64,000 nt of DNA from Trichococcus shcherbakoviae (lineage in GTDB: Bacteria; Bacillota; Bacilli; Lactobacillales; Aerococcaceae), in the NCBI RefSeq assembly GCF_963666195.1, contig NZ_OY762653.1:1972501-2036500 (forward strand), in the 5' to 3' direction. A model generated the notes under the pieces. The model was given only the letters and a program-made list of their open reading frames with translations. It ran no database searches and was not told where the DNA came from. The translations under genes and the position numbers were made by a program. This document shows positions 17,077 to 24,717 of this stretch, piece after piece. Numbering within the stretch: the first letter of the stretch is position 1; each line of letters starts with the position of its first letter.

Positions 17077-17373
17077 ATGGAAACATTCAATTTGGGAGAT
17101 GGTCTGGTTGTCACGGTTGTTGCGATGATCGTTGTTTTTGCCGTACTGGCAAGCCTTTGGTTCTTGGTTGAACTGGTCCATAAATTAGTCGGGGAACCTG
17201 CACAGGCAGCTATAGCACCGGTTCACCAAGAAGATGATCTACAGCCCGTTCTGCTGGATCCGGGTGTGGATGAGCAACGGGCCAAAGCCGCGGCGATAAT
17301 GGCATTGGTCGCCGCATATGAGGCTCATCCGGCTAAGAAGTTCGAGATCGTTGATGTAACGCGTATTAAATAA
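17077..17373 (+). CDS. oadG: Oxaloacetate decarboxylase gamma subunit
   Basis: A 98-residue protein with one N-terminal transmembrane helix (GLVVTVVAMIVVFAVLASLWF) followed by an acidic linker and a short basic tail, the layout of OadG-type subunits that assemble the complex on the membrane. ATG 17077 lies 6 nt after AAGAGGTG. GTG 17068 is an alternative. It sits between oadA and the biotin carrier gene. Confidence 0.82.
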   Translation: METFNLGDGLVVTVVAMIVVFAVLASLWFLVELVHKLVGEPAQAAIAPVHQEDDLQPVLLDPGVDEQRAKAAAIMALVAAYEAHPAKKFEIVDVTRIK

Positions 17374-17407
17374 ATGCCATCTGCTGACTATAAAGGGAGG
17401 ATTTTTT

Positions 17408-17755
17408 ATGAAAAATTATGAGATCGAAATTGACGGGCAAGTTTATCATGTCAAAGTGAGGGAGTTGCCGGATGATGCAGTCATGACGGAGCAACCTAAG
17501 GCAGACAGCGGCAGACACGTTGCTGATTCTGCGACCCAAACAGAAGGGAAAACAATGTTGGCTCCTATGGCGGGCACCATCTTGCGCATCCTCGTCAAAG
17601 AGGGGCAACGGGTCAAAAAAGGCGAAAACCTCATCGTCCTCGAAGCCATGAAGATGGAAAATGAGATCGTTGCAGATGAGGATGGCGTCATCAGAAGTAT
17701 TTTGGTGAAAGCAAATGACAGTGTCGAATCCGACCAACCATTGTTGATTCTCTAG
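17408..17755 (+). CDS. Biotin carrier protein of the decarboxylase
   Basis: A 115-residue biotinyl-lipoyl domain protein. The biotinylation motif EAMKMEN places biotin on Lys82, with LAPMAGTI 30 residues earlier, as in all such domains. A variable linker (about 25-48) precedes the domain. It supplies the swinging arm that OadA lacks, passing carboxybiotin to OadB. AAAGGGAGG precedes the ATG. Similar stand-alone carriers occur in the citrate-lyase/oad clusters of enterococci and lactobacilli. Confidence 0.93.
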   Translation: MKNYEIEIDGQVYHVKVRELPDDAVMTEQPKADSGRHVADSATQTEGKTMLAPMAGTILRILVKEGQRVKKGENLIVLEAMKMENEIVADEDGVIRSILVKANDSVESDQPLLIL

Positions 17756-17771
17756 AAGAGGAGGGATTCCT

Positions 17772-18902
17772 ATGATTCAAGCTCTGACTGATCTGATCCG
17801 GATGTCCGGATTGGCTCACCTTACGTATAAAGAAATCATTATGATCATCATTGCCTGCATTTTCCTTTATTTGGCCATCAAAAAGGGCTATGAGCCCTAT
17901 TTGTTGATCCCGATTGCGTTCGGCATCCTGTTGGTGAATCTTCCGTTAGCCGGATTGATGACGCCGCCTACCGAAAGCGAACCGGGAGGGCTGATCTATT
18001 ACCTCTACCAAGGTACTAATCTGGGCATCTATCCGCCGTTGATCTTCCTCTGTCTGGGGGCAGCGACCGATTTCGGGCCGCTCATCGCCAATCCGAAAAC
18101 GTTGTTGTTGGGCGGGGCAGCACAGTTCGGCATCTTTGCGGCATTCTTCGGGGCCTTGGCCTTGGGGATGACGCCCCAGGAAGCCGCATCCGTCGGCATC
18201 ATAGGTGGGGCGGACGGACCGACTGCCATCTATTTGACGACAAAATTGGCCAACCATCTCTTATCGGTCATCGCCCTGGCGGCCTATTCCTATATGGCCT
18301 TGGTTCCCCTTATCCAGCCGCCGATCATGCGCCTGTTGACGACCGAAAAAGAGCGGCAGACTGTCATGAAGCAGATGCGCGTAGTGTCCAAGAACGAGCG
18401 TATCCTGTTCCCGATCGTCACCACGATCTTCGTCAGCTTGGTCGTCCCATCAGCCACAGCGCTTGTGGGGATGCTGATGCTGGGTAATCTGATCCGGGAA
18501 AGCGGCCAGGTTCCGAAACTGACGGAAACGCTGCAGAATGCCATGATGTACACCATCACCGTCATCCTGGGCGTAACCGTCGGAGCCAAGGCGAACGGCG
18601 AGCTCTTCCTTTCACTGACCACGATAAAAATCATCGTACTTGGCCTTTTTGCTTTCTCAATCGGAACCGCAGCCGGCGTACTGATGGGAAAACTGATGTA
18701 CAAACTGACGAACGGTAAAGTGAACCCGCTGATCGGTGCTGCCGGTGTTTCGGCCGTTCCGATGGCTGCGCGGGTCGTGCAGAAGGAAGGCATCAAATAC
18801 AACCCTTCCAATTACTTGCTGATGCATGCGATGGGTCCGAATGTGGCAGGCGTCATCGGGTCGGCTGTGGCTGCAGGTGTCCTGTTGGCGTTCTTCGGCT
18901 GA
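17772..18902 (+). CDS. oadB: Sodium-pumping decarboxylase beta subunit
   Basis: A 376-residue integral membrane subunit with nine or more hydrophobic helices. The Na+/carboxybiotin site motif GGADGPTAIY is at residues 145-154, and the second conserved region carries AMGPNVAGVIGSAVAAGVLL. It decarboxylates carboxybiotin and exports Na+, so the operon links oxaloacetate breakdown to a sodium gradient. GAAGAGGAGG lies before the ATG and a terminator follows. Confidence 0.95.
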   Translation: MIQALTDLIRMSGLAHLTYKEIIMIIIACIFLYLAIKKGYEPYLLIPIAFGILLVNLPLAGLMTPPTESEPGGLIYYLYQGTNLGIYPPLIFLCLGAATDFGPLIANPKTLLLGGAAQFGIFAAFFGALALGMTPQEAASVGIIGGADGPTAIYLTTKLANHLLSVIALAAYSYMALVPLIQPPIMRLLTTEKERQTVMKQMRVVSKNERILFPIVTTIFVSLVVPSATALVGMLMLGNLIRESGQVPKLTETLQNAMMYTITVILGVTVGAKANGELFLSLTTIKIIVLGLFAFSIGTAAGVLMGKLMYKLTNGKVNPLIGAAGVSAVPMAARVVQKEGIKYNPSNYLLMHAMGPNVAGVIGSAVAAGVLLAFFG

Positions 18903-18918
18903 GTGCGGACTATTAATC

Positions 18919-18957
18919 ATCTCCTTCTGATTTTTCATGTCAGAAGGGGATTTTTTA
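18919..18957 (+). terminator. Terminator after oadB
   Basis: Stem ATCTCCTTCTGA/TCAGAAGGGGAT followed by six Ts. Confidence 0.9.
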
Positions 18958-19055
18958 TTGTTTCGAAGCCGCACGATTGCTAAATCCATCTGTTCTACAC
19001 ATGGAGGATGTATAATGAAGGCAACGAAAGAGTCAGAAATGGAGGGCGAATTATA

Positions 19056-20570
19056 ATGAATAAAAGAACATCATTGATTGTCGCTTTGGTCGTTTCGCTA
19101 ACTTTATTGCTGTTTGTATCGGTCAATCTTTTTTCGACGTTATTTAATGACGGGGAAAGCCGGACATCTGTGACGACTATCGATACAGATTTGAACAGTT
19201 CAGGGAATTTCAGCGGGATGGGGCATATGATGGGGGCAGATAGGGCTACAGTCTTGGACGAAAGCGGGCAGGAAATGACCGCGCTCCGGTTGCCGGAACT
19301 GATGGAACCTGATTCCGAATCCGCTACTGAAATCACTTATACGGTCACGGCTCAAGCAGGGGAGACTGCCTTCCTGGAAGGGGAAAAGACGGAGACGCTC
19401 GGCTACAACGGTTCCTATCTTGGCCCGGTTTTGGTTGTGCATGAAGGCCAAGAGGTGCATATCAAGACCGAAAACCAGTTGTCCGAAGCAACCTCTTTCC
19501 ATTGGCACGGCGTGAAGCTCCCTTCTGATATGGATGGCGGGCCGCATCATCCGGTCGGACCGAATGAAACGATGCAAGTGGATTTCACGGTCAAACAGGA
19601 GGCGGCGACGTTGTGGTTCCACCCGCATGCCTTGGGAACGACTGCTGAACAAGTGTATGCCGGTTTGGCCGGATTGATTTTTGTCGAGGACGACAACTCC
19701 GATCAGCTTGATTTGCCGAAGGACTATGGGGTGAATGACTTTCCTTTGATTGTTCAGGACCGGACCTTCGATGTGGACAATCAATTTGATTACGCAGGGA
19801 CTTACAATCCCGACGGTACCTATGGCGATACCTTGCTGATCAACGGGACCATCAATCCCTATGTGGAAGTCACAAATGAACTGGTCCGGTTGCGTCTGGT
19901 GAATGGCTCGAATGCCCGCAATTACACGTTTGGATTGGAAAATGGCGCGGTGTTCAATCAGATCGCCAGCGACGGCGGTTTCCTGGAGCAGCCGGTTGCG
20001 TTGAAATCTGTGACGTTGACGCCTGGTGAACGGGCGGAAATCATCGTGGACCTGAGCGAATACGCCGAAGGGGACACCGTGAAGCTGATGGATGGGGATG
20101 TAACAGTCCTTGCCCTGAACGTCACGGAAGAGACGGACAAGCAAACGGCGCTTCCGCAAACGTTGAACGATATTCCTGAAATGGTGACGGAAGGGGCGGC
20201 CGTCCAACAGTTCACGCTGAGCGGCATGTCCTTCATGGTCAACATCAACGGCAATCAGTTCGACATGGCTCGGATCGATATCGAACAACGCCTGAATGAA
20301 ACAGTTATCTGGGAAGTCCGCAATGCGCAGGATATGATGGGCAGCATGGTTCACCCTTTCCACATCCATGGCGTCCAATTCCAGGTGCTCTCGCGTGATG
20401 GAGTAGAGCCGCCGCAGAACGAGCAAGGCTGGAAGGACACTATCGCCGTTTATCCCGGCGAAACGGTCCGGCTGGCGGTGACTTTTTCTGAGAAGGGAGT
20501 CTTCATGTATCATTGCCACATTTTGGAGCATGAGGATAATGGCATGATGGGTCAGGTCAGTGTACAATAA
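19056..20570 (+). CDS. Multicopper oxidase (CueO/CotA-like), membrane-anchored
   Basis: A 504-residue oxidase with an N-terminal signal-anchor helix (residues 7-30). All four copper-site motifs are present: HWHG (149-152), HPH (189-191), HPFHIHG and HCHILEHEDNG near the C-terminus, followed by MMGQ as the type 1 axial region. A Met/His patch (SGMGHMMG) follows the anchor. Likely role is extracellular oxidation of Cu(I) or other metals. ATG 19056 has GGAGGG 9 nt upstream. It is co-directional with a two-component system 32 bp downstream. Confidence 0.92.
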   Translation: MNKRTSLIVALVVSLTLLLFVSVNLFSTLFNDGESRTSVTTIDTDLNSSGNFSGMGHMMGADRATVLDESGQEMTALRLPELMEPDSESATEITYTVTAQAGETAFLEGEKTETLGYNGSYLGPVLVVHEGQEVHIKTENQLSEATSFHWHGVKLPSDMDGGPHHPVGPNETMQVDFTVKQEAATLWFHPHALGTTAEQVYAGLAGLIFVEDDNSDQLDLPKDYGVNDFPLIVQDRTFDVDNQFDYAGTYNPDGTYGDTLLINGTINPYVEVTNELVRLRLVNGSNARNYTFGLENGAVFNQIASDGGFLEQPVALKSVTLTPGERAEIIVDLSEYAEGDTVKLMDGDVTVLALNVTEETDKQTALPQTLNDIPEMVTEGAAVQQFTLSGMSFMVNINGNQFDMARIDIEQRLNETVIWEVRNAQDMMGSMVHPFHIHGVQFQVLSRDGVEPPQNEQGWKDTIAVYPGETVRLAVTFSEKGVFMYHCHILEHEDNGMMGQVSVQ

Positions 20571-20602
20571 AAATCTGGGAAATATGATGGAGGTGGATGC
20601 CG

Positions 20603-21286
20603 ATGAAGGTTTTAATCGTCGATGATGAACCAAATATTTTGGATATCGTGGAGGCCTATCTGGCCGCCAAAAAATATCAAGTGTACCGTGCCGAGACCGG
20701 GGCGGAGGCATTGGAGAAATTTCATGCCTTCCATCCGGATCTGATTGTTTTGGATCTGATGCTGCCGGATATGGCAGGCGGCGATGTCTGCGCCAAAATC
20801 CGCGAAGAATCCAACGTTCCCATCATCATGCTGACGGCAAGGTCATCCGAAAAGGATATCTTGAGCGGCTTGCAGATCGGAGCGGATGATTACATGGTCA
20901 AGCCATTCAGCCCTAAGGAGCTGGTGGCGCGGGTCGAGACAGTTTTGAGGCGCGCTGCCCCAGCCGATGCTGAAGAAAAATGGAGCTTCGATGGCGGCGA
21001 ATTGGTCATTCATCCCAAAACGAAGCAAGTTTTCGCGCAGCAGCAGGAAGTCGCATTGACGGCTACCGAATATGAACTGTTGACGTTATTGGCCAAGAAT
21101 CCGAGCCGACTCTTCACGAGGGAAGAATTGCTGGAGACCGTAAAAGGGATGGATTTTGAAGGTTTGGATAGGGTCATCGATACGCATATCAAGAACATCA
21201 GGCAAAAGATAGAGCCGGAACCGAAACAGCCCATCTATATTCTGACTGTCCGGGGAAGCGGCTATCGGTTTGGAGGGAAACGATGA
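20603..21286 (+). CDS. OmpR-family response regulator
   Basis: A 227-residue regulator. The receiver domain has acidic residues in VDDE (7-9), the phosphoacceptor Asp51 (LIVLDLMLPDM) and KPFSPKEL. A C-terminal winged helix ends in ILTVRGSGYRF. ATG 20603 is 9 nt from GGAGG, and ATG 20597 is too close to it. The gene overlaps its kinase by 4 bp. Copper responsiveness is inferred from neighbours. Confidence 0.94.
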   Translation: MKVLIVDDEPNILDIVEAYLAAKKYQVYRAETGAEALEKFHAFHPDLIVLDLMLPDMAGGDVCAKIREESNVPIIMLTARSSEKDILSGLQIGADDYMVKPFSPKELVARVETVLRRAAPADAEEKWSFDGGELVIHPKTKQVFAQQQEVALTATEYELLTLLAKNPSRLFTREELLETVKGMDFEGLDRVIDTHIKNIRQKIEPEPKQPIYILTVRGSGYRFGGKR

Positions 21287-22683
21287 GGAGGACGATCAGT
21301 TGGCAGCTGATTTTTTCCTTCCTGCTCTTTTCAATCGTCATCATCGGGCTGTTCGGCTGGTTCAGCGTACGCTTATTGGACAGCCACTTCTCGGAATATG
21401 TCAGCGAACGGCGCACGGAAGAAATAACCGGTTTTACGGATGAAATCGAGGCGGTCTATGCCCAACAAGGCGGTTGGGACGAGGCTGCCGTAGCGGTCAT
21501 CGGCAGACAGGCATTGCAGGCCGACATCATCCTGAAAGTCTATGATAGCCAAGGAACGCTGATCTGGACCCCCACTGCGATGGAGGAACAGGACAACCGC
21601 CAGATGATGTCCAGCCATATGTCGCAGATGAACGAGATGATGGGCGGGACAGAGAGCGAATATACGGTGACCACTGTTGAACTTAATGATGGTACCCGGA
21701 CAATCGGCAGCTTGGCAATCGGAACGATGGGGACGTACTTCTATACGGAACATGATGTCTCATTCATGAGCGACATCCGCAACAATCTGCTGATCGTGGC
21801 GCTGCTGGCTTTCGCCTTGTCGCTTTTCTTCGCGGTCTGGATCGCCAGAAAGTTGAGCGTGCCGGTCTTTGCGGTGAGCCGCTTCACTGGAGAAATCGCC
21901 AAAGGCAACTACACGGAGCATCCGCCTAAGGAAACGAACATCGTCGAAATCGATGCGTTGATCCGTTCGGTGGACAGCCTATCCCGTCAACTGGACAGCC
22001 AACAGGAAATCCGGAACCGCCTTTCTTCCGATATTGCGCATGAAATCCGAACCCCGCTTACGACATTGAAAGGAAATCTGGAAGCGATGCTGGACGGCAT
22101 TTGGGAGCCGAGCAGCGAGCGGTTGAAGATCTGCTATGATGAAGTGAACCGGATTTCCCGCCTGATCGGGAATATCGACAAAATCAACGAAATGGAAAGC
22201 AATCACGAAAAATTGGAATTCAGCCGTTTTGACCTGCAGGCTTTGAGCAAGAAAGTCGCGACGAACTTTACGGCTGCAGCCGCCAAAAAGAATATTATCT
22301 TGGCGGTAACCGGGGAGCCGCTGATGATAACGGCGGATCAGGACAAAATCAGCCAAGTGCTGACGAACCTTTTGGCTAATGCGATCAAGTTCACTCCGAA
22401 GCAAGGGAATATCCATATCGAAACTCATCTGGAGGGTAACCAAGCGGTGCTGAAAGTGTCCGATGACGGCATCGGCATCGATCCGGAAGACCAGGAAAAG
22501 ATTTTCGAGCGCTTCTATATGACGGAGCCATCGCGCAACAGCAAATCCGGAGGGCAAGGGCTCGGTCTAGCCATCGTCAAAAGTATCATCAAGAAGCACA
22601 ACGGGACTGTGCGGGTTGCCAGCGATATCGGCAAGGGAGCCACGTTCACGGTTGCCATTCCGTTGGATCAGAAGAGGCTATGA
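21283..22683 (+). CDS. Sensor histidine kinase with Met-rich extracellular loop
   Basis: A 466-residue kinase with TM1 at about 8-30, an extracellular sensor of about 135 residues, TM2 at about 166-187, HAMP, a HisKA box DIAHEIRTPLTTLKGN (His253) and a HATPase domain with DDGIGIDPEDQEKIFERFY and GLGLAIV. Residues 108-120 (MMSSHMSQMNEMM) form a methionine/histidine cluster of the kind that binds Cu(I). With the multicopper oxidase upstream and CopB downstream, a copper sensor is the best guess. Confidence 0.93.
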   Translation: MRRTISWQLIFSFLLFSIVIIGLFGWFSVRLLDSHFSEYVSERRTEEITGFTDEIEAVYAQQGGWDEAAVAVIGRQALQADIILKVYDSQGTLIWTPTAMEEQDNRQMMSSHMSQMNEMMGGTESEYTVTTVELNDGTRTIGSLAIGTMGTYFYTEHDVSFMSDIRNNLLIVALLAFALSLFFAVWIARKLSVPVFAVSRFTGEIAKGNYTEHPPKETNIVEIDALIRSVDSLSRQLDSQQEIRNRLSSDIAHEIRTPLTTLKGNLEAMLDGIWEPSSERLKICYDEVNRISRLIGNIDKINEMESNHEKLEFSRFDLQALSKKVATNFTAAAAKKNIILAVTGEPLMITADQDKISQVLTNLLANAIKFTPKQGNIHIETHLEGNQAVLKVSDDGIGIDPEDQEKIFERFYMTEPSRNSKSGGQGLGLAIVKSIIKKHNGTVRVASDIGKGATFTVAIPLDQKRL

Positions 22684-22725
22684 ATGGGAAATTTTGCAAC
22701 CTAAGCCGACACATAAATGATAAAC

Positions 22726-22771
22726 AAAACGAGGGACAGCCACAAAATGTGGCTGTCCCTCGTTTTGTATT
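22726..22771. terminator. Bidirectional terminator between kinase and SHOCT gene
   Basis: A long perfect stem (ACAAAACGAGGGACAGCCAC and its complement) around a four-base loop. An A-run and T-run on the two sides let it serve both convergent genes. Confidence 0.92.
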
Positions 22772-22780
22772 CATGCTGGA

Positions 22781-23017
22781 TTACAACAGTTTCTTCTTGC
22801 GATCGAACTCTTCCTCGGTAATGTTCCCTTTAGCCAATTCTTTTTTCAGGATATCCAAAGCGGACTCGTCCGTTGAAGAAGCTTTGCCTGATCTATCGTT
22901 CAAAAGCCTGCTTGCCAAGTAAATGACGAGTATGAACAAAGCAATCCAGAAAATTCCCATAAACATCATGCCGCCCATGCCAAAACCTCCAAAATATTGT
23001 AAGCATCTGCCAAACAT
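22781..23017 (-). CDS. Small SHOCT-domain membrane protein
   Basis: A 78-residue protein with a Gly/Met-rich N-terminus (GGFGMGGMMFMG), one transmembrane helix (FWIALFILVIYLASRLL) and a C-terminal SHOCT motif (ALDILKKELAKGNITEEEFDRKK, split). SHOCT proteins are short and often sit beside metal or stress genes. The exact role is unknown. A GGGGG-rich ribosome binding site precedes the start. It was probably next to copB before an insertion sequence separated them. Confidence 0.8.
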   Translation of the reverse strand: MFGRCLQYFGGFGMGGMMFMGIFWIALFILVIYLASRLLNDRSGKASSTDESALDILKKELAKGNITEEEFDRKKKLL

Positions 23018-23042
23018 GCAAAGGCCCCCTTTTTTCTCTATA

Positions 23043-24639
23043 TAATGCCTGCTGAATAAATAGCTATTTTTAGCTTACGGGTTCACAAGGGGTTCAATTC
23101 TGGGTAAGCTCATCAATTGGATGATAGTCAAAAAAATGCGCAATGAAACCTTGGACAGGTTCATTGTAAGAATGGATAAAGCAATCACACACAGACTGGT
23201 CTCTTCAAGGCGTGTTCGAATAAGCCTGAGCCCGAACTTTCTTTTCGCCAGGCTGAAGCCTCTTTCGACCTCTACTCGATCGCAGTTGTCGGTGTATTCT
23301 TGTTTTTTGTCAACCTTTTGATCCTTCTTGGGCCTGCCGAGCGACGGGCCGGATAATCGGATTCCGAGTTCTTTGCAGTAGCTCAAGTTTGTGCGATTTC
23401 GGTATATTTTATCCGCCAAAACTCGTTCAGGATACACTCCCATCCGTTCTTTGTAGCGTTCCACTGCAACTATGAGGCATTCGCTCTCGTTGTAGGCATC
23501 GAAGGAAATTTTTTCGAGTCGGGCGTACCCATTGGTTATGCTCATGTCCAGTTTGGCTCCGAACTCCACCGGGTTCTTGGCTTTTCCGCGGACAATCGGG
23601 CGAATAAACGGCTGGCTGATACTGACGATGCGATCCTGCACTTTGTGCGTCCTGCTTGTGTGCATATAGAGCTGCTGTTCATACAATTTCCGCAAAGTCC
23701 CCAACAGGTCGACTTGCTTCGTTCCTAGCGTATAACCTTGCTCCAGAAATGCGTCGATGTACCCTAAATCTCGCCGGATGTAGTTCAGTTGCTTGCCGAT
23801 GGCTTTGCGAATTTGTTTGCTGCTTTTCTTTTTCTTGCGCGCGATGTTGAGATAATCCCTTCGGGCCATTTTCCGATAGGTGCGGGGTTTGGGAAGGTGG
23901 TTTGCTTCGCAGATTACGTCGATGATGCCTTCCAACTTTTCACGACATTCGTTCAACAGTTCCGTGTCTTGCGGGAACTTGATTTCTGAAGGCGCGCAAG
24001 TGGCATCTAGAATGAGCGTCCCTTCATTCTCAGATCCTGATGCATCATTGTCATCATTATTGTCATTATCGTCAGTTTGGGAATCATCTGCTCCATCCTC
24101 TATAGGTTTGAGGATCAATTCATTGATTTCAATCAGAATTTCGGACGAGAGACGTTTGCGGAAGTGCACCATCGAAGAAGCATCGAATGGCTTTTCATCC
24201 TTATAGGAAGGTAGTCCGACAAAGTACTGCAGATAGGGATTTTCGCGAATCTGATTGACGACTTCGGTATCTGCATACTGAAATTCGCTTTGAATAATCA
24301 AGGCACCTAGTGCCATCCTTACCGGTTTGGCGATGTTTCCTCTGTCACTGTTGAACAGAGCAGCATACTTATCTTCAATGACTGACCAGGGAATCGAATC
24401 CGCTTTTTTGACCCAACGGTTTTCTGGGTTCATCGTAAGGCCCAATGGCTGATCGAAGTCATAAATGGTTAATTGCCGATTCGTCTGCTTTTTGTACATT
24501 TTCATCGCCTCTTCGTATCATTTTTGAAAAAAGTGCACGGGTTTTTGGTGTTTTGCCCTGGATTCCATGCATCTATTATACCAAAAAACATCTAAAAACG
24601 CTGTTATGATAAGGTTTGTTAATTATTCAGTAGACATTA
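23043..24639 (-). mobile_element. Insertion sequence, IS5/IS1182-type, 1597 bp, TATA target duplication
   Basis: The 17-bp ends TAATGCCTGCTGAATAA and, reverse-complemented, TAATGTCTACTGAATAA match at 15 positions. TATA flanks both sides (23039-23042 and 24640-24643), consistent with a 4-bp target duplication, though TATA could also extend the inverted repeat. One transposase gene fills the element. It separates the SHOCT gene from copB. Confidence 0.85.
23075..24505 (-). CDS. DDE transposase of the IS5/IS1182 type
   Basis: A 476-residue transposase. The N-terminal region has MALGALIIQ and NPYLQYFVGLPSY with HFRKRL, typical of the DUF772 part. An Asp/Asn/Glu-rich linker (about 145-165) precedes the catalytic core, with LILDATCAPSE for the first Asp and RVLADKIYRNR for the second. 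A late Glu lies in RVEVERGFSLAKRKFGL. Full length with no frameshift, so the copy may be active. Exact family needs ISfinder. Confidence 0.88.
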   Translation of the reverse strand: MKMYKKQTNRQLTIYDFDQPLGLTMNPENRWVKKADSIPWSVIEDKYAALFNSDRGNIAKPVRMALGALIIQSEFQYADTEVVNQIRENPYLQYFVGLPSYKDEKPFDASSMVHFRKRLSSEILIEINELILKPIEDGADDSQTDDNDNNDDNDASGSENEGTLILDATCAPSEIKFPQDTELLNECREKLEGIIDVICEANHLPKPRTYRKMARRDYLNIARKKKKSSKQIRKAIGKQLNYIRRDLGYIDAFLEQGYTLGTKQVDLLGTLRKLYEQQLYMHTSRTHKVQDRIVSISQPFIRPIVRGKAKNPVEFGAKLDMSITNGYARLEKISFDAYNESECLIVAVERYKERMGVYPERVLADKIYRNRTNLSYCKELGIRLSGPSLGRPKKDQKVDKKQEYTDNCDRVEVERGFSLAKRKFGLRLIRTRLEETSLCVIALSILTMNLSKVSLRIFLTIIQLMSLPRIEPLVNP

Positions 24640-24717
24640 TATATGCAGTATACAGTCCTATTGTGTAGATTGGATGTAGTTTTATAGTCTGTTGCAGTGA
24701 GTATTTGACGTGCAAGC

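Noticed and set aside
19200-20711. 503-codon frame on the minus strand
   Set aside because: It is the antisense shadow of the multicopper oxidase, with a His/Arg/Ile-rich random composition and no known motif.
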